Shown one piece after another: positions 1 to 7,241 of a stretch of DNA of 11,108 nucleotides. Location: contig NDFF03000216.1 in NCBI GenBank assembly GCA_002150815.3, forward strand, positions 1 through 11,108, read 5' to 3'. Each line of letters starts with the position of its first letter. The first letter of the stretch is position 1. The notes beneath the pieces were generated by a model that did not search any database, had not been told where the DNA came from, and worked only from the letters and a program-made list of their open reading frames with translations. The position numbers and the translations under genes are program-made. The DNA is from Grammothele lineata. Taxonomy: Eukaryota; Basidiomycota; Agaricomycetes; Polyporales; Polyporaceae.

Positions 1-280
1 GATGAAGGGTGGCGTCGTCGGTCGCGACTTGCAACGTCACGTCGCGGTGGTCGAGTCTGTAACGCGCATCGGCGCGATAGGACGAAAGTGCTGCCGTATG
101 CCCGAAGAGGCGGTGGACAGCTTGGCGGTCTGCGTGTCGCTCGTGCTGACGCTTCGCATCGTGGCCACTCTTCTTCGCAACGTTCAGACCTGATGCGGAA
201 GCACGGGGACCTGGGGGCGCAGAAGATGACCCTGCATCGGCGGCGTTCGAGTCGAGGCTGTAGTCGCTCCATAGCGCATC
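1..280 (-). CDS. Partial hypothetical gene, coding exon running off the left edge
   Basis: On the minus strand one frame is open from 280 to base 1 (93 codons) with mostly C/G third positions. It begins DALWSDYSLDSN, continues through a Ser/Ala/Pro/Gly-rich stretch, then a His/Arg/Asp-rich helical part (AKRQHERHADRQAVHRLF). The plus-strand reading of the same bases is an Arg-rich shadow. Immediately upstream (342 down to 281) is an excellent 62-nt intron: GTAAGT donor, ATTGATAAC branch region, pyrimidines, CATAG acceptor. The preceding segment (about 420-343) has a coding-looking frame ending in TASEWLPLPS, but splicing at that donor would join it to a different frame, so the upstream structure is unresolved (wrong exon choice, or a frameshift). 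The 3' end lies outside the window. I do not recognise the protein. Confidence 0.4.
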
Positions 281-420
281 CTATGAGACAGGGATGTTAT
301 CAATGATGCGCTGACTGAAGGGAAACCCGAAGGACGACTTACCACTCGGCAACGGCAGCCATTCGGAGGCCGTAAGGACGGCCGACGACCCTAAGTAGAG
401 ACAGCCGCCGAGCGGCGCTC

Positions 421-618
421 CTATTGACACAAATTGAAGAGGACAAAGGATTCACAGGCCAACGCGAGAGATTGCACGTCGAGAGCCAAGCTGACGAAGG
501 CGCTTTTGTTCAGCCCGTCGGAGGCTGACTGTCGGGTTATCGCGACCGCTTCTATTATCAGCTCGATCGAGTTACGCAGCCGGGATGGAAGAGGGGTGAC
601 TGGTTGATCCCCATGCAT
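421..618 (-). CDS. Possible small ORF or upstream exon of the left-edge minus-strand gene
   Basis: A 65-codon ATG-to-stop frame on the minus strand. It is rich in Leu, Ala, Ser and Val and looks helical (segments such as SIELIIEAVAITRQ and SAFVSLALDVQSLALACESF). Third positions are fairly C/G-rich, which supports coding. It could be an exon of the gene at 1-420: a weak donor GTCCTC paired with the TACTTAG acceptor near 391 would remove 54 nt in frame. However, the plus strand also has a charged open frame here (about 415-531), so strand choice is uncertain. No family recognised. Confidence 0.22.
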   Translation of the reverse strand: MHGDQPVTPLPSRLRNSIELIIEAVAITRQSASDGLNKSAFVSLALDVQSLALACESFVLFNLCQ

Positions 619-1279
619 CTACTCCTCGACAAAAGCGACCGTCGAGTCTTCGGGCGTGAGCGACCGCCCCAGCGTCTGGAGAACCACAAAAGTCTGGTTT
701 TCGGAAATGTTCAACTCAGCATTGGTGTCGTCCATAACGAGGTTACGTGTTTCTCGATGCCCATGGATAGCTTAGGTAACGGCGAAGAGCACCAGCCTGC
801 ACAGAACACATCAATAAGCACTCGATGCGGGAGTACAGAAAGAGACTACCCACCGCCCCGGGGCCACTTAGCCGTCAGAAAGCATCTCGACGACGGCAGT
901 GCAGTGACGTGAAGGCGTTCGAAAGCGATATCTTTGCAACAGCATATACAGGTAAGACAAATTGGATACGGATAAAGGAGCAGACGGGGTACCATTTAGA
1001 ACGTGAGCTGAAAGGAAGTCCAAAAGCACAGCCACTCGTGGGCTAAATGCCCTAAGGGCGCAACACGCGGTTGGTACAAAGGTTTCATGTTAGCTGGATA
1101 CTGATACGAATGTTTTTTCATCGGAAGAGGTAGCAGTTGAGAAATACCGTGACTTACGGCTTGACTTCCACACGCTCCGAAGGATCGATAACGACATAAT
1201 GGACCTGCAAGCAGAAACAAAGCTTACATCAGCATTGAAATCTGCGACCAAGGACCAGGACGTACAGCTCTGTGACTGA
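613..1279 (+). CDS. Hypothetical protein, three exons, charged C-terminal helix
   Basis: Proposed exons are 613-898, 952-1037 and 1094-1279 (558 nt, 185 residues). The chosen start is the ATG at 613 (MHLLLDKSDRRVFGRERPP). Intron 899-951 (53 nt, GTGCAG...ACAG) joins in phase 1. Intron 1038-1093 (56 nt, GTGGGC...TTAG) joins in phase 0. Both keep the frame. The last exon reads as a highly charged, heptad-like helix (EEVAVEKYRDLRLDFHTL, then IDNDIMDLQAETKLTSALKS), suggesting a coiled coil, and stops at TGA 1277. A 63-nt in-frame intron at 776-838 (GTAACG...TACAG) would shorten the protein to 164 residues. The start could lie further upstream: the frame is open from about 570. The gene could also continue through a 57-nt intron (1262-1318) into an exon near 1319. 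No family recognised. Exon 3 is the best-supported part; its antisense ORF is a shadow. Confidence 0.5.
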
Positions 1280-1447
1280 TATCCCACTGCGCGAGCTCTG
1301 ATGTCCTCCGTATGGAAGCGAATCTTCGGCACTAAGGGTCAACCGGCACGCAAACTGCTTAGGAAACAGCGCAGACGGGCCCCGTGGACTGGAACGTTGA
1401 CAGAAGATAGTCGTTGGCTCCGATGTGACGATGAGAGTGGGGTAGGG
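1280..1447 (+). other. Spacer before the inverted repeat, with a possible extra exon
   Basis: This stretch between the gene ending at 1279 and the inverted repeat has one coding-looking plus-strand frame from about 1319 to 1440 (RIFGTKGQPARKLLRKQ, then a basic run and WTGTLTEDSRWLRCDDES). It would join in frame to the preceding gene if a 57-nt intron with a GTACAG donor at 1262 and a GGAAG acceptor at 1318 were used. That acceptor is weak. If real, the exon runs into the G-rich edge of the repeat, as if truncated by it. Confidence 0.25.
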
Positions 1448-2214
1448 AAAGGGGGGGAACGACTGAGACTATGTCTCGTCTAGGGTCATCGATGCCTCAG
1501 AGGGCGGGATGTATATCCCCCTCGTCGGCGTGAGATGTGGATGCGGCTTTGAGGCATTGTGAGCTGTTGGAACTTCGTCTTGACAATACTCTTAGCATAC
1601 AAAGACAACTAGAGGACGAATGAACGTACTGGAACTTCGATACTGCTAGAATCTAAGCGAGAACGAGGACGAGGACGAGAAGAGGATGGCAGAGTTTTGT
1701 CGAAGGTCGCGGTCCACGGAGCGGGCGGCTACGGCCCGGCTGAATCAAACATAGCGCTGTGCTACGCGGAAAGCCAAAGAGCCGTCAACAATCAACACGC
1801 CACGCGTTTTGTGTGCAACTCACGTGTATCGCGACGACCAAGCACGTGGCGTGCTGATTGTTGATGACTCTTTGGCCTCCCGCGTCGCTCGGCGCTATGT
1901 TTGATTCAGTCGGGCCGTAGTCGCCCGTGCCGTGGACCGCGACCTTCGACAAGAGTCTACCATCCTGTTCCCGTCCTCCTCCTCCCATCCTCACTCTCGT
2001 TCTCGCTTAAAGCCAAGCAATATCAAAGCCCCGGTACGTTTATTCGCCCTCTAATTGCACCCGTATGTTAAGAGTATCGTCAAGACGAAGTTCCGACAGC
2101 CCACCATGTCTCACAGCCGCATTCGCATCTCACGCCAACGAGGGGGATATACATCCCGCCCTCTGAGGCATCGACGACCCCAGACGAGACATAGTCTCAG
2201 TCGTTCTCCCTTTT
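1448..2214. repeat. Large foldback inverted repeat (MITE-like or hairpin element)
   Basis: The left arm (about 1448-1804) is the reverse complement of the right arm (1845 to about 2214), with a 40-nt unpaired loop at 1805-1844. The outer ends read AACGACTGAGACTATGTCTC (1458) and its complement near 2205. The inner ends are CACGCCACG (1796-1804) and CGTGGCGTG (1845-1853). Long blocks match exactly, for example the blocks containing GCCTCAGAGGGCGGGATG, TCGAAGGTCGCGGTCCACGG and TGAATCAAACATAGCG. The arms differ by scattered substitutions, mostly transitions, and by a small length difference in the purine-rich GAGGACGAGGACG stretch (the right arm is about 14 nt longer). There is no credible ORF inside. 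I find no convincing target-site duplication, so the class (foldback element, MITE, or inverted duplication of a host segment) is undetermined. A transcript through it would form a long hairpin. Confidence 0.95.
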
Positions 2215-2277
2215 AATTGTTCTCTCGAGCCAACGCCTCGCACACCTCGAGATACCTGTGACATATTGCATTCACAG

Positions 2278-2598
2278 ACCGTTAGCGTTCGTTTCTTCCT
2301 CTGTGCACCCGATAGAGCGCCGCTCAACGTCCGGGTCAGGTTGTGGTCGAATCTACACCGCGACCACGGCAATACCTCACAGCATCAGTCGCTCGTATTC
2401 CCTGGTTATCGCCTCTTCCCACGTCGCCTTCGTCTTCGGACGCTTACATCGACTTACCTCGACACCGATGGCTGGCTTGATGATCCGTGCCAGCCCGAGA
2501 ACGCTGCCGCTGTTTCCAGAGGAGCATATGTTGTACTGAAGAGGACAGCAAGAGTACGTATAGCGGAGTTGGACGGTAGCGTATTATATCCTCATTAA
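2278..2598 (+). CDS. Hypothetical protein, 3' terminal exon, 5' part missing or unplaced
   Basis: A plus-strand frame ends at TAA 2598 and is open back to 2167. It contains no in-frame ATG, so it must be a downstream exon or a 5'-truncated remnant. The exon is placed at 2278 after a good acceptor (GTGACAT branch-like, TTGCATTCACAG). It encodes 106 residues: a hydrophobic/basic start (VSVRFFLCAPDRAPLNVRVR), an aromatic and basic middle, and a well-formed C-terminus (TSTYLDTDGWLDDP, AYVVLKRTARVRIAELDGS). Third positions support coding. No donor exon is evident. The only sequence immediately upstream is the right arm of the inverted repeat, through which the same frame stays open for about 15 codons. 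No family recognised. The gene converges with the minus-strand gene whose stop is at 2613. Confidence 0.45.
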   Translation, partial: TVSVRFFLCAPDRAPLNVRVRLWSNLHRDHGNTSQHQSLVFPGYRLFPRRLRLRTLTSTYLDTDGWLDDPCQPENAAAVSRGAYVVLKRTARVRIAELDGSVLYPH

Positions 2599-2612
2599 CC
2601 TGGGACGCTCGT

Positions 2613-3359
2613 CTACATGGATTGGCTGCCCGCGCGGATCAGCTCCACCACGGCACGCACAGTAGCTATGTCGGCTGCCGGACGTCCATTACAGAATTCA
2701 GTGGCCTGACGGCGGAACTCCTCCGGCTCTGCGTTGAACATGTGGTGGAGCTGGATTAAAACAAACGACCATTGTTTCATTTGGTAGTTCTCCGGGGTCC
2801 CGTTGACATAAGCCTCGTAAGCAGCCTCGATGATCGGCACGACGCGGGGGAAGAAAAGTACCTCATAGACCTCGTAGGGATGGAGCTCGATAACTGGTAA
2901 GGGTGTGGGCACGACGGCGGGTATCGGCATGACAGCGGGTACCGGCGCGCGCGCAGGCACAGGCGCGGAGGGAGGTATGCCGGCGGGTACCGGCGCGGGA
3001 GTGGGCGCGAGTGGAGGTGCGTGCAGCTTGGACGCGCGTGCGCGTTCGGATAGAGCCCTTTTGAACTCCCTGGCAATAGCCTACATCATAGTCCTTTAGT
3101 GTGAGGGGGAATGGGTGCAACGAAGCCTGCGTACATTCTTTCTGGCGCCGCGCTTCTCACTACGAGCCCTCTCCGTGTTTCCGTTGGCGTTTTGAATGTC
3201 CTTCTCCGTCAACTTGATGGGCCACTTGGAGTCGAAGTCATCCACCGTCCACTCATGCCACAACCTGAGGTCTCCTGTGGTCCTGATATTCAAGCACTCT
3301 TGCACACGGGCTCGCAGCCACGTGGCTTGCTTCTTGGTCCACCTGGGATAGTGTGCCAT
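2613..3359 (-). CDS. Hypothetical protein, two exons, Pro/Ala/Val-rich linker
   Basis: Exon 1 is 3359-3135 and exon 2 is 3080-2613; together they encode 230 residues. The 54-nt intron 3134-3081 (GTACGC donor, CACTAAAG branch, GATGTAG acceptor) joins in phase 0. Residues 1-75 (MAHYPRWTKKQATWLRARVQ onward, with WHEW, DDFDSKWPIKLTEKD and a basic helix) have the spacing I associate with a large family of uncharacterised basidiomycete proteins that open with W-T-x(3-4)-Q-x-x-WL and an F-x-x-x-WP motif; this resemblance is from memory and unverified. Residues about 95-135 are a low-complexity linker of APVPA/VPAVMPIPA units. The C-terminal about 90 residues look helical (HPYEVYEVLFFPRVVPIIEA, then FVLIQLHHMFNAEPEEF, ending RAVVELIRAGSQSM). 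A TATA-like palindrome lies about 75-85 bp upstream of the ATG, which supports this start. Function unknown. Confidence 0.68.
2935..2998. repeat. Short direct repeat encoding the Pro-rich linker
   Basis: The 15-mer GCGGGTACCGGCGCG occurs at 2935-2949 and again at 2983-2997, with a degenerate third copy (GCGGGTATCGGCAT) near 2917. On the minus strand the units encode A-P-V-P-A type repeats of the protein at 2613-3359. The repeats probably arose by slippage or duplication within the gene and make the linker length likely to vary between strains. Confidence 0.7.
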
Positions 3360-3642
3360 GAAGTGAGACCGATGGTGAGGAAGAGCGAGGAGGGGAGTTG
3401 TGATTCCGTAGGAGAGCATCAAGATGGACTGGGAGTTATATAACTCTAAGTACCTTGCCCACTGAACGCACCGTAACCCTGCGTGGAAACGGAGCGGCAA
3501 TAGGGGCTGCGGGATCGGGCGGAGATGCAAAGCCGTGCATGGGCCAGCTAGCCGAGCCAAGATATATCTCGCGTTCGTTTTGCTCGTGGATCCCCAGCTT
3601 TTTCGTCCCACTGCTCTGTTTCGCAAGCGCTGCTGAAATCAA
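3360..3642. promoter_or_regulatory. Divergent intergenic promoter region
   Basis: This 283-bp space separates the minus-strand start at 3359 from the plus-strand start at 3643, so it should hold promoters for both genes. The clearest element is the palindromic TATA sequence at 3433-3446. Open frames crossing it (minus 3626-3360, plus 3455-3688) are extensions without splice or composition support and are treated as noncoding. Confidence 0.5.
3433..3446. promoter_or_regulatory. Perfect palindromic TATA-box-like element
   Basis: GAGTTATATAACTC is a perfect 14-nt palindrome containing TATATAA on both strands. Its centre lies about 80 bp upstream of the minus-strand ATG at 3359 and about 205 bp upstream of the plus-strand ATG at 3643. 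The distance best fits the minus-strand gene. A role in both directions is possible but inferred. Confidence 0.5.
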
Positions 3643-4540
3643 ATGGACGGCGCTAGACGTGGGTGGCCTGCATTTTCGCGAGACGTGATTCCTGCTGACG
3701 AACGCTCGCAGGCACACCGGCTGTCGGTCGAGGCTCTGATGCTCGCGACAGAGCTGTTGTCAATACTGGCCCCGTCACCTACATCACCCTGAACGTAACG
3801 GGCACGGTGTTCATAAGCACCAACGCCCCTCCTGGAGCTGCCCCGGTCACTACAGTGTCGACCTCGCGACCCAATGGGGTCGAGACCGCAAGCGCTGGTG
3901 CGGCGGCTCCAGGACATCCTCAGAGCGTTCCTCTCCCAGCGCAAGGAGTATGTCCTACGACCCCTTACATGCCATACGTGATGCTGAAATGAACTGTCAG
4001 GAACCTGTTGCAGTTCCCGGCGGCCTTGTCGCTCCCGCGGGTGTCGAGCCTGTCGGCGGGGGCGTCCCTCCGCCCTACGTCAATACCGCTCACAGTGCAC
4101 AGGAGGTCGAGCAATTTGCGGACGCGCAGGAAAATCCAGACGACGACATCTTTCAAGTACAAGTCGTCCAATTGAGCGCATCGAGAGGACGTTTCGAGCC
4201 GGAGGGAATCGAGTTCGCCCTCGCACCTCTGCCCTCCGCTGGGGTCTTTTGCCTCCCCTTCAGTTGGGAATGTGAGTCCGATACCTGTGCATATCCGTAC
4301 TATTCACTCATATGCTCGCATGCAGACGAGCACATCAGCTCTTCCGATGAAATTCACGGGCCGTGGCATGTTGTGACCGCCGGTCGGAAGGTGGGCATCT
4401 GGCCTACGTCGCTGGACGCGGACGACTTCGTTACTGGGGTTTCAGGTGCCCAGAGGCTCTCGTTCGATTCGTACGAGGCAGCCTCTCGTTACTATCAAGG
4501 GAACAAAGCCCTTGGGCGTGTAGTCGTTCTCCCAGAGTAG
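3643..4540 (+). CDS. RNase H1 N-terminal (viroplasmin-like) domain protein
   Basis: Four exons: 3643-3658, 3712-3947, 4001-4271 and 4326-4540 (738 nt, 245 residues). Introns are 53 nt (GTGGGT...GCAG, CTGAC branch), 53 nt (GTATGT...TCAG) and 54 nt (GTGAGT...GCAG). The first two are needed to keep frame; the third is in frame but has canonical sites. Residues 188-243 (WHVVTAGRKVGIWPT, then VTGVSGAQRLSFDSYEAASR, ending GRVVVLPE) match the RNase H1 N-terminal fold: W/Y-x-VV-x-x-GR-x-x-GI, SGA and the SF-x-S-x-x-EA signature. In RNase H1 this domain binds RNA/DNA hybrids or double-stranded RNA. No catalytic RNase H domain follows, as in many basidiomycete paralogues. Residues 1-120 are a low-complexity Val/Thr/Pro/Ala/Gly region (GPVTYITLNVTGTVFIST; PGGLVAPAGVEPVGGGVPPP), then an acidic stretch (NPDDDIF). 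The exact role is unknown; nucleic-acid binding is inferred from the domain. The 16-nt first exon is the least certain part. Confidence 0.8.
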
Positions 4541-5885
4541 CTGTCGTCTCCACCACTCCCATTAGCTACCCTATAGGCACTTGTACGGCGGTGTCTACGA
4601 ATATCACAAGTTGCACGGATCCGAGCACGTTGCCTCTTACCTAGCCTGCATGCACAGCCTCTAATCACGGCTCACTCTGCGCATTAGTTATTGGGGTTGA
4701 CCTATGGCGAGCTGTGTCGCTGCAAACGACGGGGTACTATCCGTGCAGTGGCTGATTGCTCCAGGAGATGCGCCCGGTAGATCTGATCAAGTTCGGGGGA
4801 AGGAATTCACTGCCAACGTCAGATGGAAACTCATCATTCCTCGTATGCCTGGTGCTGATACTCTCCGTAAATGTTCTCGACCCGCGAACGCTGTTCTTTT
4901 GCGACCCTGTTGAGATCTCCTGTGACTCATTCTGGATGACGATTTTTCTTCTTGTTACTATGATCCGATCCAGAATGCCGGCAACTGATACGAGTGAATT
5001 CGCACACAGACCTTTCCCTGTGCGTCAGTGGCAGCGGCGCCGATACCAACTGTGCCGCAGATTCCGTCTACATACAGCTGCTTTCCTGCAGTTACGCGAA
5101 GATGTGCTTGTATGTCCGCTCACGGCAAAATGGGCTCCGGGGGAAAGCTCACGGTTGAAGCTACCATCCCACTAGTATCACAGCAATACTATTCAAGTAG
5201 TGGCGAGCCGTCAGAGTTATTGAGATCATACGACGGCGGCATGTTTTGTGACATACTTACGCCTTTGGTTTGATTACAGGCAGAGCGTGCTCGAGGATGT
5301 TATGATGCCTCCCCGATACTACTACACAACTCGCTTACCCTGGCCGCAATAGAATTTTCGGTGTCTCTTCTCGTCAGAGATATCCTCGATAGACAACCGC
5401 GGCGGGACTGTGCCATGATGTCTGGGCGCAACGATCTAGACCTTCACACGTGTGCAATAAGGTCGCACTGCCGAGAAACGGATGTATTCAGTCCGCGAGT
5501 GCGGACACTGTTGCCAGAGTGCGCCGAAACGAATTATTTACGCATCCTGGGGCGGACAGAGCGCTGGTACAGGCGTGATGACAGCTCCGGTCGACATGAC
5601 ATTCATCGGCTCAATTATGATTCACTAGAAAGGAGTATAGAAGGCGGGAAGCATGCTTTAGTGTGTGATCATGTTTAGCGTGTGCAACCATCTCAGGCAA
5701 GCGGCCTTGCCCGCAGCTTGCAAAGCCAAATCCGGCGCGCATGACAACGTCCAGGCCCAGAGAAGGTGGCTGGTGGCTCCCATAGGAAGGCGCTGATCCT
5801 GTGACATTTGGTGGCGGAGACGTTCAGACAACGAGTACGAGCTGCATTACACAGACCAGCTAGACAATGACTACAACGGCGAACC
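4541..5885. other. Intergenic stretch, no gene supported
   Basis: This 1.3-kb region has lower GC and no chain of exons that I can join. Several plus-strand frames of 80-140 codons exist: 4756-5175, which lacks an ATG start but contains hydrophobic runs; 5028-5273; 5361-5678. A third, Cys/Ser-rich frame (about 4970-5150) also looks mildly coding. They overlap each other in different frames, carry no recognised motif, and may be chance or relics of a decayed element. The last ~90 bases (5797-5885) are open on the plus strand (NEYELHYTDQLDNDYNGEPY) without a start. The region also includes the 3' flank of the minus-strand gene ending at 5886. Confidence 0.5.
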
Positions 5886-7162
5886 CTACACGACGGGTAC
5901 AGAGGGGGCATCATCACCCCAGACATATACGAATTCCCCAGACTCGTCGGCATCGTCGTCCGTGACGCCGTCGTTGAACTCAATGACAGTATCAAGCTCG
6001 ACGCCGTCCACGTCGCTCTTCCCCTCCTTGACGGAGTCGTCACAGTGAGACCCCTCCACCTCCTCGTCGATGACGGAGAGCCCAAGTGAATTGAGCTGGT
6101 CCTCCGCAAGAGATAGCATCCATAGCACCTTCGCCATGACGAGAATCACGTCGAAGAAAAACTCGTTGAGTAAGTGAAAAGGCTGCGGTACGTCGAAGCC
6201 GTGGCGTAACAAGGCGAAGAGGTGGCGGAAGACCTGTTCGCCGTACGCTACCCAGTAAGCTCCCGCGGTCATCCACTGCAATCGGAGAGACCTAGAGTTG
6301 CTGTTCCTGACTGCAAGGGACTCCAGCTCGAACGGGCGGGAAAGAATGCTGGGTTTCTCGACGAAACCCCATCGCTTCAGGGACCGGTTGACGTTGTTCA
6401 CCTCGGCGGTCATGGTCATCGTATAGCAGTTGGCGGGAACGGGACCCCCTTGATCGCTGAGTTCGGAGACGTTGTGCATTAGCCCGGATGACAAACCGAG
6501 ACAATCAAAGGAATACTCACCGTAAGGTAGATGGGGAAAGGTGCATGTCATCTCGGAAGAGAATCGGCGCCTCGTCAGGGCCGATACGGGTGAAGAGCCG
6601 TCTGTAAGGACCGTCTAAGGCAAACACGGAGTCAGAGGTTGAAGTAGCAGACTCGGCATTGACGGCAATAGGATTGGCCGTGGACGGGGTCCCGGGGCGA
6701 GGGGGCGTTTGGACCTCGGTTGAACGACGGCGGCGGTGGTGGCTCGGGACGGGCAGAGGGTGGAAGGAAACGCTGGGATAAAAGTCATCTACGGCGTCCC
6801 CGAGGCGACTGACACCCTGAGAGTGACCTGTTGGAACGGTAGGGGTTGGCGCAGGAAGTTCGGATTCGGTGTCGATGCTGACAGCCTTCGGCTGCGTGGG
6901 ACCTTGGGTGGTCACGGCCGCACAGGCAACCACGACGCCATCTTCGACCATGTTTTCTCTGAATTGGGAGTGCGTTAACGAGGGGAAAATAGCAACTAAT
7001 TGGAAACACTCACCGGTGATGGGGTGCGTCACAACGCTCTCGTTGAGAGCGTGCAGTACCCGGACGCCGCGGGCCGTGACGACGTGCTTGAGTGGTGAAG
7101 TACTGGACAGCGGCGGAAAAGGGTGTACGGGCAGGGGGTATGGAAGAAGAGAGAGGAGGCAT
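5886..7162 (-). CDS. Hypothetical protein, three exons, acidic C-terminus
   Basis: Exons 7162-7014, 6958-6521 and 6456-5886 give 1158 nt, 385 residues. Both introns have textbook signals: 7013-6959 (55 nt, GTGAGT, GTTAAC branch, TTCAG) and 6520-6457 (64 nt, GTGAGT, GCTAATG branch, CTCAG). Both join in phase 2 and keep the frame, which fixes the model. Residues 1-50 are Ser/Pro/Arg-rich. Residues 50-195 are low-complexity Thr/Ser/Pro (PAPTPTVPTGH, TPPRPGTPSTANP). Residues 196-320 look folded (YTMTMTAEVNNVNRSLKRWG; AYWVAYGEQVFRHLFALLRH; then a strongly hydrophobic helix FFFDVILVMAKVLWML that could be buried or membrane-associated). The last 62 residues are about one-third Asp/Glu (21 of 62). 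A 59-nt alternative intron near the stop (GTACCC...GCAG) would change only the last residues. I do not recognise the family. The start ATG is supported by frame and by an AT-rich element upstream. Confidence 0.7.
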
Positions 7163-7230
7163 AGTGGGGGCGGAGAGTCGGAATGGAGGTCGTGTGGTGG
7201 GAACCTCGGGGCCAATCCGTAAGTTGAACC

Positions 7231-7241
7231 TCAATATTTAA
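7231..7241 (-). promoter_or_regulatory. TATA-like element
   Basis: On the minus strand GTTAAATATTG forms an AT-rich island in GC-rich surroundings, about 70-80 bp upstream of the ATG at 7162. That is the same spacing as the TATA element before the gene at 3359. A role as TATA box is inferred from position and composition only. Confidence 0.35.

Noticed and set aside
1090..1332. 80-codon minus-strand ORF
   Set aside because: It is antisense to the plus-strand charged exon 1094-1279, which has better composition and in-frame splice sites.
1785..1994. 69-codon minus-strand ORF within the inverted repeat
   Set aside because: It spans the loop of the foldback repeat and shows no motif; it arises from the repeat sequence.
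2777..3120. Pro/Arg/Cys-rich minus-strand ORFs (2777-3076, 2863-3120) and a Gly/Ala-rich plus-strand ORF at 2905-3099
   Set aside because: These are shadow frames of the Pro-rich linker exon at 2613-3080 and show repeat-driven composition.
4756..5175. 139-codon plus-strand ORF with hydrophobic runs
   Set aside because: It starts at a TTG, overlaps other equally plausible frames and has no motif or splice context; it is mentioned in the intergenic note only.
5797..6048. Ser/Thr-rich plus-strand frame opposite the acidic tail
   Set aside because: Its right part is the antisense of a clearly coding minus-strand exon, and it has no ATG. Only the first ~90 bases, beyond the minus-strand stop, remain ambiguous.
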